Shown here piece by piece: positions 18,107 through 26,891 of a stretch of DNA of 64,000 nt; position 1 is the stretch's first letter, and each line of letters starts with the position of its first letter. This DNA is from Burkholderiales bacterium (lineage in GTDB: Bacteria > Pseudomonadota > Gammaproteobacteria > Burkholderiales > Burkholderiaceae_C): NCBI GenBank assembly GCA_013044035.1, contig JABEVE010000016.1, positions 1 through 64,000 on the forward strand. Direction: 5' to 3'. Under the pieces are notes generated by a model, which saw only the letters and a list, made by a program, of their open reading frames with translations, made no database searches and was not told the origin of the DNA. A program made the position numbers and the translations under genes.

Positions 18107-18992
18107 GCATGCCCTTGCAGCCCCAGGCGCCCGCGCTGCGCTGGGTTTGCGCGCCTCGCGTATCGCGCTTTACGTCGTGCTCATCTTCATGGCGCTGGTC
18201 TTCCTGATCCCGCTTTACGTGATGCTGGTCAACGCGTTCAAGCCGCTGAGCGAAATCGAAACCGGCAACCTCATCGCCTTGCCCAGCCGCTGGACGCTGC
18301 AGCCCTGGCTCACGGCCTGGGGCACGGCGCAGATCGGTGTCTCGGCGCATGGCCTCAAGCCCTATTTTCTCAACTCCTTCCTCATCGCCATTCCGGCCGT
18401 GGTCATCTCCACGATGATCGGCGCGCTCAACGGCTACATCCTCACCCAGTACCAGTTCCGGGGTTCTCAGTGGCTCTACGCCGGCTTGCTGTTTGCGGTG
18501 TTCATTCCGTTTCAGATCGTGCTCATTCCCATGGCGCGTCTGTTAGGCGCGATCGGCATGTCGGGCACCATCAAGGGCCTGATCTTCGTCAACGTGGTGT
18601 ACGGCATCGGTTTCGTCACCCTGTTTTTCCGCAATTACTACTCCGCGTTTCCGCATGAACTGGTGCGTTCGGCGCGCATGGACGGGGCCGGCTTCTTCGG
18701 CGTGCTCTGGCGCATCCTCCTGCCCAACAGCGCACCCATCATCGTGGTCACCGTCATCTGGCAATTCACCAACATCTGGAACGAGTTCCTCTTCGGCTCC
18801 ACATTCAGCAGCTACTCCTCGTCGCCACTGACGGTGGCGCTGAACAACCTGGTCAACAGCTCCATGGGCGTCAAGGAATACAACGTGTATTTCGCCGCGG
18901 CGATCATCGCCGCGGTCCCCACGCTGGTTGTCTACATCCTCTCCGGCAAGTACTTCGTGCGGGGCCTCATGGCAGGTTCCGTCAAGGGCTGA
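18099..18992 (+). CDS. gtsC: Glucose-type ABC transporter permease 2
   Basis: MalG-class permease of 297 residues. Six hydrophobic segments are visible, the first about 26-50 (IALYVVLIFMALVFLIPLYV). The EAA loop is RSARMDGAGFFGVLWRILLP. GCGGAGA before the ATG at 18099 supports this start over an in-frame ATG at 18078. It completes the channel with GtsB. The ATPase gene starts 5 bases after the stop. Confidence 0.9.
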   Translation: MAEHALAAPGARAALGLRASRIALYVVLIFMALVFLIPLYVMLVNAFKPLSEIETGNLIALPSRWTLQPWLTAWGTAQIGVSAHGLKPYFLNSFLIAIPAVVISTMIGALNGYILTQYQFRGSQWLYAGLLFAVFIPFQIVLIPMARLLGAIGMSGTIKGLIFVNVVYGIGFVTLFFRNYYSAFPHELVRSARMDGAGFFGVLWRILLPNSAPIIVVTVIWQFTNIWNEFLFGSTFSSYSSSPLTVALNNLVNSSMGVKEYNVYFAAAIIAAVPTLVVYILSGKYFVRGLMAGSVKG

Positions 18993-18997
18993 AACAC

Positions 18998-20116
18998 ATG
19001 GCAACCCTCGACCTCCTCGATGTCAACAAGAGCTTCGGCGCCGTCAAGGTGCTGCACGACGTCACCATCCAGATGGCCGATGGCGAGTTCCTCGTCCTCG
19101 TCGGCCCTTCGGGTTGCGGCAAGAGCACGCTGATGAACATCATCGCCGGGCTGGAAGAGCCCACAGGCGGCTCCCTGCGGCTGGACGATCAGGACATCAC
19201 CCGTCTGGGGCCGGCAGACCGCAACATCTCCATGGTGTTCCAGTCCTACGCGCTGTACCCGAACATGACGGTGGAAAAGAACATCGAGTTTCCCTTGGCC
19301 ATGCGCAAGGTGCCCAAGGCGCAGCGTGCCGAGCGCGTGCGCAGCGTGGCCGCGCTGCTGCACATCGAGCACCTGCTCGACCGCAAGCCGCGCCAGCTCT
19401 CTGGCGGCCAGCGCCAGCGCGTCGCCATCGGTCGCGCCCTGGCGCGCGAACCCAAGCTCTATCTGTTTGACGAACCGCTGTCCAACCTCGACGCGCAACT
19501 GCGTCTGGACATGCGCACCGAGCTCAAGAAACTGCACCAGCGCCTGCGTGCCACCATCGTCTACGTCACCCACGACCAGATCGAGGCCATGACCCTGGCC
19601 ACCCGCATTGCGGTGATGAAGGGCGGGATCATCCAGCAGCTTGGCACCCCCTACGAGATCTACAACCGCCCGGCCAACACCTTTGTCGCCAGTTTCATGG
19701 GCTCGCCGCGGATGAATCTGGCCAAGGTTCAGGTCGCCCGCGGTGACGCTGGCTGGCAACTCACCCTGGACGGCGCGCAGGGGAACAAGGCCATCATCGA
19801 GGTTCCCGCCGCGCAGGTCGATCTCTCGGCCCATGTCGGGCAGGAGGTGCTCATGGGGCTACGCGCCGAAGCCATCTGCCTGTCGCACGACCGCGGCGAG
19901 GCCGGCCCGCTGCGGTGTGCGGCACGCGCCCGTGTGGAGGTGATCGAGCCGACAGGTTCCGACACGCTGGTCGTGCTGCAGATCGGTGGTGTCGAGTTCA
20001 CGGCCCGCCTCGAACCCGATGCAGAACTGCGCATTGGACAGGACGTCGACCTGTTCCTCGATCTGAGCAAACTGGTCTGTTTCGACCTCAAGACCGATGC
20101 GCGTATCGGGGCGTGA
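18998..20116 (+). CDS. gtsD: ABC transporter ATP-binding protein, MalK/UgpC class
   Basis: ATPase of 372 residues driving GtsBC. Walker A is [12 protein letters not shown], the signature [16 protein letters not shown], Walker B LYLFDEP and the switch region VTHDQIEAMTLA. The C-terminal regulatory domain (about 240-372) includes MGLRAEAICLS and VIEPTGSDTLVVLQIGG. Proteins of this class often serve more than one CUT1 permease pair. The window has two further MalK-type ATPases, at 6175 and 41044, so each operon carries its own. Confidence 0.92.
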   Translation: MATLDLLDVNKSFGAVKVLHDVTIQMADGEFLVLVGPSGCGKSTLMNIIAGLEEPTGGSLRLDDQDITRLGPADRNISMVFQSYALYPNMTVEKNIEFPLAMRKVPKAQRAERVRSVAALLHIEHLLDRKPRQLSGGQRQRVAIGRALAREPKLYLFDEPLSNLDAQLRLDMRTELKKLHQRLRATIVYVTHDQIEAMTLATRIAVMKGGIIQQLGTPYEIYNRPANTFVASFMGSPRMNLAKVQVARGDAGWQLTLDGAQGNKAIIEVPAAQVDLSAHVGQEVLMGLRAEAICLSHDRGEAGPLRCAARARVEVIEPTGSDTLVVLQIGGVEFTARLEPDAELRIGQDVDLFLDLSKLVCFDLKTDARIGA

Positions 20117-20185
20117 GAACAAGGTCGGACCGCCGCGATCGGCGCCGCGGCAACTCACGACACGGACAACAGCGAGGACGATGCA

Positions 20186-21184
20186 ATGCGTTGGGGATTG
20201 ATCGGAGCCAGCCGGATTGCTGAGCGTGTTTGTGCCTCGATGCGTGGCATCGAGGGCCAGGAGTTGGTCGGCGTGTATTCGCGCAGCGCGGAGCGCGGCC
20301 GCGACTTCGCCGCGGCGCAGGGCGTCGCCCAGAGTTGCACCGACCTGAACGCGCTGTTCGCCCAGGCTCGGCCCGACGCGGTCTACATCAGCTCGACCAA
20401 CGAGCTGCATGCCCCGCAAACCCTGGCCGCGCTCGACGCAGGCTGCCATGTGCTGTGCGAAAAACCCCTTGCGATCAACCTGGACGATGCTGCGCGCATG
20501 GTGCGGCACGCCGCGCTGCGCAAGCGGGTCCTCGCCACCAACCACCATCTGCGCGGATCCCTCGCCCACCAGCGCCTGCGCGAGCTCCTCGCCGAGGGCG
20601 CCATCGGCCGCGTGCATGGCGTGCAGTTGTCGCACGCCGTGAGCCTGCCGCGACAGCTGCATGGCTGGCGCCTGAACCAGCCGGATGCCGGCGGCGGTGT
20701 CGTGCTCGACATCCTGGTGCACGATGTGGATCTGCTGCGCTTCGTGCTGGGCACGGAACCGCAGACCATTCACACCGTGGCGCAACACAACGGCCTGACC
20801 CAGGCCGGTCTGGAGGACGGCGCCATGAGCATCGTGGCGTTCGAGGGCGGGGTGCTGGCACAGTTGCACGAATCCTTCGTCGCCGCGCACACCCTCACAC
20901 GCCTGGACCTGCTCGGCACCGAGGGCACGCTGAACTGCATGCAATCCCTCACCGTCTCGGGCACGCCCGTCATCACCTTGCGCGACGCCCGCGGCGAACA
21001 CGCGATCCCCGTGGAGCAAGTCGATCTGCACGCCCAGACCGTGCGCGCCTTCGTCTCCGCCTGCGCGGGACATGGCGCACCGCTGGCCAGCGGCGTGGAC
21101 GGCTTGCGCTCGGTGGCGGTCGCCCTGGCTGGCCTGGCGTCCGCCTCCAGCGGCTGCGGCCAGGCCATTTCCTACCCGGCCTGA
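20186..21184 (+). CDS. Gfo/Idh/MocA oxidoreductase resembling 1,5-anhydro-D-fructose reductase
   Basis: NAD(P)-dependent oxidoreductase of 332 residues. The Rossmann start is RWGLIGASRIAERV. Further blocks are SSTNELHAPQTLAALDAG, HVLCEKPLAINLDDA, TNHHLRGSLAH, GWRLNQPDAGGGVVLDI and VHDVDLLRFVLG. The CEKPLA Lys and the DxxVHD acid/His supply catalysis. This pattern is close, from memory, to the 1,5-anhydro-D-fructose reductase of Ensifer, which makes 1,5-anhydromannitol with NADPH. GAGGA precedes the ATG. Sitting between a hexose ABC operon and an AGE epimerase, it may process an anhydrohexose or ketohexose. Family membership is certain; the substrate is inferred. Confidence 0.8.
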   Translation: MRWGLIGASRIAERVCASMRGIEGQELVGVYSRSAERGRDFAAAQGVAQSCTDLNALFAQARPDAVYISSTNELHAPQTLAALDAGCHVLCEKPLAINLDDAARMVRHAALRKRVLATNHHLRGSLAHQRLRELLAEGAIGRVHGVQLSHAVSLPRQLHGWRLNQPDAGGGVVLDILVHDVDLLRFVLGTEPQTIHTVAQHNGLTQAGLEDGAMSIVAFEGGVLAQLHESFVAAHTLTRLDLLGTEGTLNCMQSLTVSGTPVITLRDARGEHAIPVEQVDLHAQTVRAFVSACAGHGAPLASGVDGLRSVAVALAGLASASSGCGQAISYPA

Positions 21185-21190
21185 GGCTTC

Positions 21191-22744
21191 ATGGCCGCTC
21201 TCGCCTGCCCATCCTTGCCGCCGGTCGTTGCAGCCGGGATCAACTTTCGGGCGCCCGGGTTCCTGCGCGACCATATCCGCCACACCCTGTCCTTCTACGC
21301 TCCCCGAAGCGTCGACCCAAGCGGCGGTTTCCATCACTACTACAAGGACGATGGCACGGTGTACGACGCGCACACCCGCCATCTCGTCAGCAGTGCCCGC
21401 TTCGTCTTCAACCACGCCACCGCTTACCGTCGCTTCGGCCAGGCCGAAGATCTGGAACGCACCCGCCATGCCCTCGCCTTTCTGCAGCGCGGCCATGCGC
21501 AACCGCAAGGCGGCTACGCCTGGGAGATCGACTGGCGCGACGGCCAGGCCACGGTGCGTGACGGCACCAACCATTGCTACGGCCTGGCCTTCGTGCTGCT
21601 GGCCCACGCCCATGCCCTGATGGCCGGTCTGGAGCACGCGCGGGCCGGTCTCGAACAGACCTGGGCGCTGATGGAGCAGCGCTTCTGGGAACCGCAGCAC
21701 GGCCTCTACGCCGACGAAGCCACGCCCGACTGGCGCCTGGGCCCCTACCGTGGCCAAAACGCCAATATGCATGCCTGTGAAGCCTTGCTCGCCGCCTTTG
21801 ACGCCACCGGCGAGCAACACTACCTGCAGCGCGCGCTGCGGCTGGCCGAGTCCGTCGCGCTGCGGCAGGCCGACCTGGCAGGTGGATTGGTCTGGGAGCA
21901 CTACCGCGCCGATTGGAGCGTGGACTGGGACTACAACCGCCACGACAAGACCAACATCTTCCGTCCCTGGGGCTATCAGACCGGCCACCTCACCGAATGG
22001 GCCAAGCTGCTGCTGCAACTCGAACAGCGCCTGCCCGCCAACGCGCGGCCCGAGTGGCTGCTGCGACGTGCGCAGACCTTCTTCGACACCGCCATGCGCC
22101 GCGGCTGGGACGAGGCGCATGGCGGCCTGGTCTACGGTTTCGACCCCGATGGCGCGGTGTGCGATGGCGACAAATATTTCTGGGTCCAGGCCGAAAGTCT
22201 GGCCGCTGCCGCACACCTCGCGCTGCGTTTGGGCGAGCAGCGCTACTGGGACTGGTACGACCGCATCTGGGCGTATGCCTGGACGCACTTCGTCGATCAC
22301 GTCCACGGCGCCTGGTATCGCATCCTCGCCCCCGACAACACCAGGCTGACCGACGAGAAAAGCCCCGCCGGCAAGACCGACTATCACACCATGGGCGCCT
22401 GCCACGACGTGCTGCGCGCCCTGGGCGCCGCGCAGGCGCGGCTGCGCCATGTGGTGCTGATGACGTTCGCGCCTGACACTTCGCCGGCGCGCATCGCCCG
22501 GCATCTGCAGGGTTTTGCCCAACTGGCCACGTCCATCAGCGGCATCGCCGCGGTGGAGGCAGGCCCCAACATCAGCCCCGAGCGCCTGGACCACGGCTAC
22601 ACCCACGCGGCCATGCTGAGTTTTCTCGACAGCGCGGAGCGCGACGCCTATCTCCACCACCCGGCGCACAGTGCCTTCGCGCAAACGTTGAGCGCGGATC
22701 TGGGCGCCATTCTGGTGTGTGATTTTCAGGCGGACCACACATGA
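21191..22744 (+). CDS. AGE-family sugar epimerase/isomerase fused to a C-terminal Dabb domain
   Basis: Protein of 517 residues with two parts. Residues about 15-410 form an N-acylglucosamine 2-epimerase-type (alpha/alpha)6 barrel, with FHHYYKDDGTVYDAHTRHLV, GRQ-equivalent GPYRGQNANMHACEALLAAF, RPWGYQTGHLTEWAKLLLQL and DKYFWVQAESLAAA. These are close to D-mannose isomerase/cellobiose epimerase enzymes. Residues about 418-517 form a stress-responsive A/B barrel (Dabb) domain: LRHVVLMTFAPDTSP, then GHTH-like DHGYTHAAMLSFLD and YLHHPAHSAFAQTL. AGE enzymes normally end near residue 400, so the tail is a true fusion with no frame break. It starts 6 bases after the oxidoreductase gene. The function of the Dabb part here is unknown. 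Confidence 0.85.
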   Translation: MAALACPSLPPVVAAGINFRAPGFLRDHIRHTLSFYAPRSVDPSGGFHHYYKDDGTVYDAHTRHLVSSARFVFNHATAYRRFGQAEDLERTRHALAFLQRGHAQPQGGYAWEIDWRDGQATVRDGTNHCYGLAFVLLAHAHALMAGLEHARAGLEQTWALMEQRFWEPQHGLYADEATPDWRLGPYRGQNANMHACEALLAAFDATGEQHYLQRALRLAESVALRQADLAGGLVWEHYRADWSVDWDYNRHDKTNIFRPWGYQTGHLTEWAKLLLQLEQRLPANARPEWLLRRAQTFFDTAMRRGWDEAHGGLVYGFDPDGAVCDGDKYFWVQAESLAAAAHLALRLGEQRYWDWYDRIWAYAWTHFVDHVHGAWYRILAPDNTRLTDEKSPAGKTDYHTMGACHDVLRALGAAQARLRHVVLMTFAPDTSPARIARHLQGFAQLATSISGIAAVEAGPNISPERLDHGYTHAAMLSFLDSAERDAYLHHPAHSAFAQTLSADLGAILVCDFQADHT

Positions 22745-22863
22745 GGCATCCGCGCAGTGAATGCCAGCAAGTGGTCTGGAAATCTGGCCAGGTTAACCCG
22801 CAGACGGACCTGCGCATTTTGGTGCCCGCCGCCGTGGAAACCTGGTGAAAAAGGAATGTCGGG

Positions 22864-22893
22864 GCATTGCAACATGCTGCATTGCAATATGTT
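22864..22893. repeat. Tandem 15-base repeat in the porin promoter region
   Basis: GCATTGCAACATGCT (22864-22878) is followed at once by GCATTGCAATATGTT (22879-22893), with 12 of 15 bases alike. The core CATTGCAACA recurs upstream of gtsA (15754-15763). The gap 22745-23102 otherwise holds no convincing gene. It ends in GGAGATAAGGTC before the porin start. The repeat spacing suggests a regulator binding side by side. Confidence 0.45.
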
Positions 22894-23102
22894 GTTCTTT
22901 GCTTGCGAGTGGTCAGACGCATTCATATGATGAATCAACAATGACATGGGAGTCAGGAGGAGAAGGCCAATCGATTCAACATCCAAGACGTGGTGACTTG
23001 ATACAGCATGATTTTTGAGGCGAGAGAGGGCGTTTCATCAACGCGTTACATCAACAATTCCGAGCATGAAGCCTCGGAACTTCAATAAACGGAGATAAGG
23101 TC

Positions 23103-24416
23103 ATGAAGCTTATTGCAAGGATGAATCTGTCCGCCGTGGGGTTGGCGGTGGCGGCGGCTTTCGGGATGGCCGCGCCTGCACATGCCGACACGTTCGGTTT
23201 CAACGGTTATTTTCGTGCCGGCGCCGGCACGACGTCCACCAGCTCCAACGGTGGCAATTCGCGCCAGTGCTACAACCTGCCGGGTGTGGATGCGGGGCAT
23301 TACCGGCTGGGTAATGAGTGCAATTTGTACGGTGAATTCGGTTTCAACGATTACGGCACGGCAAACGGGGTCAAATACCACAATATGGTGATGATCAACG
23401 AATACAGCCCCGGCACTGACATCGGAACTTCCTACGCCAGTTTTGAGCAGATGTATTCGGAAATCAGCGGTGTCGATTTCGCCCCCAATGTGCATTTCTG
23501 GGCCGGCAAGCGTTTCTACGGCCGTGCCAATATCGACATGCTCGACCATTTCTTCGTGCGCATGGACGGCGTGGGCGGTGGTGCCGACAATATCGGCCTT
23601 GGCCCCGGAAAACTCGGCTTGGCGTATTTCGGCTCTGACTCTTATAAGGGTTTTGGCGACGCCGGCAATGGCGCCCCGGCAATCCCTGGAACAGGACTGT
23701 CTGGACGCCGCTTCAACTTTGACTACACCGGACTCCCAGTCAACCCAGGCGGCACACTGCGCATCACGGGCACCTTGACCAAGAGCAATGCGGTCGGTGG
23801 TACCACGGGTGAAGCGATCAGCTTCCAGCACAACCAGGATATTCCGGCGCTCGGCGCCGGCAACGTGTTGTGGTTGCAGTTGGCGCAAGGCTCGGCATCC
23901 CTGGCACAAAACTTTGGGGCGCCTTTGTCGCCCACCAGCGCCAAGGCCTGGCGGCTTGCTGATGCGCTGAATTGGCAAGTCGGCAACTTCAGCGGCCAGG
24001 CCGACCTGGTCTATGGCCACCACGATGCCGGTTCGGCGAACAATCTGGTTGCCTATTCCAACGGTCTCGTGGCGTACAAAAACACCTCGATCGGTGCGCG
24101 CTTCGCCTACGCCCTGACCAATAACCTGCGGGTGATCGGCCAGCTTGGGCACATGACCAAATCCCCCGACGGCAACCCCACCGAGAAGTTGACCATCGCC
24201 ACCATCGGCCTGGGCATCGTTCCCGACGCCAAGGTGTACTACTCGCGGCCTGAAATCCGCCTGTACTTCACCCACGCGTCGTGGAATGCCGCCGCTGCGA
24301 ACGACCCAGCGAATGCTGGGCCCTACAACGGTGACAACGGCCTGCCCGGCTACGGGGTGAACGGCGCCTCCACCAGCGGCAACAGCATCGGCGTCCAGGT
24401 GGAAACCTGGTTCTGA
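23103..24416 (+). CDS. lamB: LamB-type sugar porin (maltoporin family)
   Basis: Outer-membrane beta-barrel channel of 437 residues with a signal peptide (residues 1-28, ending APAHA). The mature start FNGYFRAGAGTTS, the Cys-bearing RQCYNLPG and YRLGNECNLYGEFGF are typical of LamB/ScrY porins. The chain ends VQVETWF, with the terminal Phe needed for barrel assembly. It probably admits gluco-oligosaccharides or hexoses to GtsA in the periplasm, since it follows that operon. The name lamB marks the family only. GGAGA lies upstream of the ATG, and a terminator follows. Confidence 0.88.
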   Translation: MKLIARMNLSAVGLAVAAAFGMAAPAHADTFGFNGYFRAGAGTTSTSSNGGNSRQCYNLPGVDAGHYRLGNECNLYGEFGFNDYGTANGVKYHNMVMINEYSPGTDIGTSYASFEQMYSEISGVDFAPNVHFWAGKRFYGRANIDMLDHFFVRMDGVGGGADNIGLGPGKLGLAYFGSDSYKGFGDAGNGAPAIPGTGLSGRRFNFDYTGLPVNPGGTLRITGTLTKSNAVGGTTGEAISFQHNQDIPALGAGNVLWLQLAQGSASLAQNFGAPLSPTSAKAWRLADALNWQVGNFSGQADLVYGHHDAGSANNLVAYSNGLVAYKNTSIGARFAYALTNNLRVIGQLGHMTKSPDGNPTEKLTIATIGLGIVPDAKVYYSRPEIRLYFTHASWNAAAANDPANAGPYNGDNGLPGYGVNGASTSGNSIGVQVETWF

Positions 24417-24467
24417 TCGGTTGCCGCGCAACCCGTTGCATTACGAGTCTCTCCAGAGTAGGACTTG

Positions 24468-24506
24468 AGCCAGCGCCGTTTCTTCGGAAGCGGGCTGGCT
24501 TTTTTT
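24468..24506 (+). terminator. Rho-independent terminator after the porin gene
   Basis: AGCCAGC (24468-24474) pairs with GCTGGCT (24494-24500), with an inner CCG/CGG pairing, and a run of seven T residues follows. It lies about 50 bases past the porin stop and ends the gts-porin transcription unit. Confidence 0.85.
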
Positions 24507-24630
24507 ATGGCCGAGTCGGGCACGCGGACCGCGCCAGGCTGTGGGCGCAGCACTGGTCTTGCCTGCGCGGGAAGGCCGAGCGGATTAGGCTAGAGTTATC
24601 CACCCATTCATCATCAAGCAGGAACGCACC

Positions 24631-25491
24631 ATGAACGCAAAATTCCCGTTGCTCGCGCCCGTCGGGCTGGCGCTTGCCTTGTCTCTCGGCAGCCCCCCAG
24701 TGGCGCAGGCCGGGTGGTTCGGCTCGGCCTTCGGGCAAAGCGCCCCGCGGCTGGCGATGGCCGAGCCGGGTCGTACCGAGTGGCAGATCGGCGAGTTTTC
24801 CTTGATTCACATCGTGCCAGCCGAGAGCGGCGCGGCGCCGAACCAGCAGCCCGTCATGCTCCCCATCGAGGGGCTGGGCCGGGCGCTGGGTTCGGTCAAC
24901 TTCGCCGCCAAGGATGGTGAACAACCGCTGTTCAGCAGCGGCGAACTCGAAGACCTGGTGCCCGCGTTGGCGCACGCGCTGGCGACCGCGAAGCCGGGGC
25001 AAGACATCGTCTTTTCGAGCGCATCGCGCCGAAACGGCGCATTTTTTGTCGGGCCCACGGCGGTGACGGGGCGGATGTTCGTGCATGACGGCAAGCTCGA
25101 TCTCATCGTGCATGACGCGCGCGACAATTTCTACGACCAATACCGCGGCTCCATGCAAAAGCCGGTTTTCCACTATGGCAGCCGCAGCGACGCGGGCAAG
25201 GTGCAGTTGTCAAGTCCCCTGGGGAGCAACAAGCGGACTGACTGGCTGCAGATCGCGCTCGCGCAGATCCAGGCGCCCAACGCGGTTGCAACCCCCAACG
25301 CCGCCGCAGCGCCGAACGCGCCGAGCCCTGCAGCCCCTGGGGTCGCGCCGCAGCCCAGCGAGAACTATCCGCGCAACAGCCCCGAGGGGATCGAGCATCG
25401 GCTGGCGGTCCTCAAAGACGCGTACCAGCGCGGTCTGATCACCAAGCAGGAGTACGACGAAAAACGGGCCGAACTCGTCAAGGCCTTTTGA
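24631..25491 (+). CDS. Exported protein of unknown function with C-terminal SHOCT domain
   Basis: Protein of 286 residues. A signal peptide (about 1-27, ending PPVAQA) directs it across the inner membrane. The middle part (about 40-205) is not recognised. It contains FVGPTAVTGRMFVHDGKLDL and FYDQYRGSMQKPVFHYGSRS, which look like a beta-rich module. A Pro/Ala/Asn-rich linker (about 212-250) joins a SHOCT module at the end: HRLAVLKDAYQRGLITKQEY. SHOCT domains are short C-terminal units often on membrane or exported proteins and may mediate oligomer contacts. It stands alone between a terminator and a strong hairpin. Confidence 0.8.
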   Translation: MNAKFPLLAPVGLALALSLGSPPVAQAGWFGSAFGQSAPRLAMAEPGRTEWQIGEFSLIHIVPAESGAAPNQQPVMLPIEGLGRALGSVNFAAKDGEQPLFSSGELEDLVPALAHALATAKPGQDIVFSSASRRNGAFFVGPTAVTGRMFVHDGKLDLIVHDARDNFYDQYRGSMQKPVFHYGSRSDAGKVQLSSPLGSNKRTDWLQIALAQIQAPNAVATPNAAAAPNAPSPAAPGVAPQPSENYPRNSPEGIEHRLAVLKDAYQRGLITKQEYDEKRAELVKAF

Positions 25492-25498
25492 CGATGGT

Positions 25499-25529
25499 GC
25501 GCCGCCAAGCCTCGCGGGCTTGGCGGCGC
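25499..25529. terminator. Perfect hairpin between convergent genes
   Basis: GCGCCGCCAAGC (25499-25510) and GCTTGGCGGCGC (25518-25529) form a 12-base-pair stem with a 7-base loop. It lies between the SHOCT gene and the convergent permease gene. Neither strand has a T-run, so termination is probable but not assured. It may act in both directions. Confidence 0.55.
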
Positions 25530-25631
25530 AGGCCGCATGGTGCCAAGCGACTCGGCACCGCGACGCCCGCCGCCCCGCGGCACCGCTCTTGCCTGGACGG
25601 CGCGGCGCTCGCTAGCCAGCGCCACGCGGAT

Positions 25632-26891
25632 TCAGGCACGGCCGTGCGATACGCGTGACTGGCGTGCCAGCGAGTCGACGATCACGGCAATGGCCAGCAC
25701 ACCGCCAGTGATCATGTAGCGCAGCGACGACGACAGGTCGAGCAGCGTCAGTCCGCTGGAGATGGATTGGATGACGATGATGCCCAGCAGGGCGGAATAG
25801 GCGCTGCCGCGGCCACCGAAGAGGCTGGTTCCACCGATCACGGCAGCGGCAATGGCATTGAGATTGACATCGCCGGTGCCAGCCTGCTGGCTTGCGGAGG
25901 CCAGGCGCGCCGAGGCGAGCACGCCGCCGAATGCGGCGAGCATCGAGCACAGGACGAAGACGCTGGTGTAGATCAGCCGAACGTTGATGCCGGCGCGGCG
26001 CGCGGCTTCGCGATTGCCGCCCACCGCATGCACGGCGCGACCCCATTGGGTGCGGGTCAGGGCGTAGCCCATCACGATGACGAGGCCGACGAAGATGCCG
26101 AACATCCAGGGGACACCCCGGTCCAGGTTGAAGTAGTAGACGAGGAATTCCAGCACGACCGTGATGACGATGGCGCGCAGCAGCAAGGCGTTCATCGACT
26201 CCGAGGACAGGCCGGCCTGCCGACGCCGGGCGGCTGTGCGAAAGCCCGTCACGAACATCAGGAGCCCCGCCAGAGTCACCACCAGATAGGCGATGCTGTG
26301 CGGCATGAACAAGGACTGGCCGAGATTGACCAGACCGGATCCGTACGGCAGGTTGATCGACCCGGTGGGCCCGAGAATGTAGAGCTGCAGGCCGAGGATC
26401 GCGAGCAAGCCTGCGAGGGTGGACACGAAACTGGGCATGCCGAAGCGGTTGAACAGTTGGGCGTAGATGAGTCCGATGAGCGCGCCGCTCAGGACCGCAG
26501 CGGCAATCGCAAGCCCGACGGGCCAGCCTTGGTTGACCCACAGCACACCCACCAGCGCCGAGGCGAACCCGCTGACCGAGCCGACCGACAGGTCGATCTC
26601 CCCGAGCATCAGGATGCAGACGATGCCCAGCGAAATCACCCCCACCGTGGAAGCGTCGAACAGCATGTTGACGAGGTTGTTGCTGGACAGAAAGATGGGG
26701 TTCAGGCTCTGGAAGATGGTCCAGATGATGGCCAACCCGACAACGACCGGCAGCGAGCCGATGTCGCCGGCGCGCACGCGGTCGATGAAGGTGCGAATCG
26801 CCCCGGCGAAGCCGCGCTCATGCTTCACACGCTCGTCGCTGCGGTCGAGCAGCGGCTTGGCTTGTGGGGTCTCTCCAGTGTCGGTGGTCAT
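25632..26891 (-). CDS. CUT2 sugar ABC transporter permease (XylH/RbsC class)
   Basis: Inner-membrane permease of 419 residues with about ten hydrophobic segments after a 45-residue cytoplasmic N-terminus. The CUT2 signature is seen as GEIDLSVGSVSGFASALVGV, followed by AAVIGGTSLFGGRGSAYSAL near the C-terminus. The length matches xylose-type permeases, which are longer than RbsC. It overlaps the ATPase gene by four bases (ATGA). With the binding protein and a single-domain ATPase it forms one transporter for a pentose, pentitol or tetritol. Confidence 0.88.
   Translation of the reverse strand: MTTDTGETPQAKPLLDRSDERVKHERGFAGAIRTFIDRVRAGDIGSLPVVVGLAIIWTIFQSLNPIFLSSNNLVNMLFDASTVGVISLGIVCILMLGEIDLSVGSVSGFASALVGVLWVNQGWPVGLAIAAAVLSGALIGLIYAQLFNRFGMPSFVSTLAGLLAILGLQLYILGPTGSINLPYGSGLVNLGQSLFMPHSIAYLVVTLAGLLMFVTGFRTAARRRQAGLSSESMNALLLRAIVITVVLEFLVYYFNLDRGVPWMFGIFVGLVIVMGYALTRTQWGRAVHAVGGNREAARRAGINVRLIYTSVFVLCSMLAAFGGVLASARLASASQQAGTGDVNLNAIAAAVIGGTSLFGGRGSAYSALLGIIVIQSISSGLTLLDLSSSLRYMITGGVLAIAVIVDSLARQSRVSHGRA

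Noticed and set aside
19859-22738. Minus-strand open frame of 959 codons
   Set aside because: It lies opposite the AFR-like and AGE-Dabb genes, which have clear families. Its His/Gly/Gln/Arg-rich translation is the usual antisense by-product of GC-rich codons.
22921-22945. Possible third copy of the TTGTATGATGATTG motif before the porin (ATATGATGAATC)
   Set aside because: It differs at several positions, lacks the flanking TTG and ATTG, and has no pathway link to galactonate genes.
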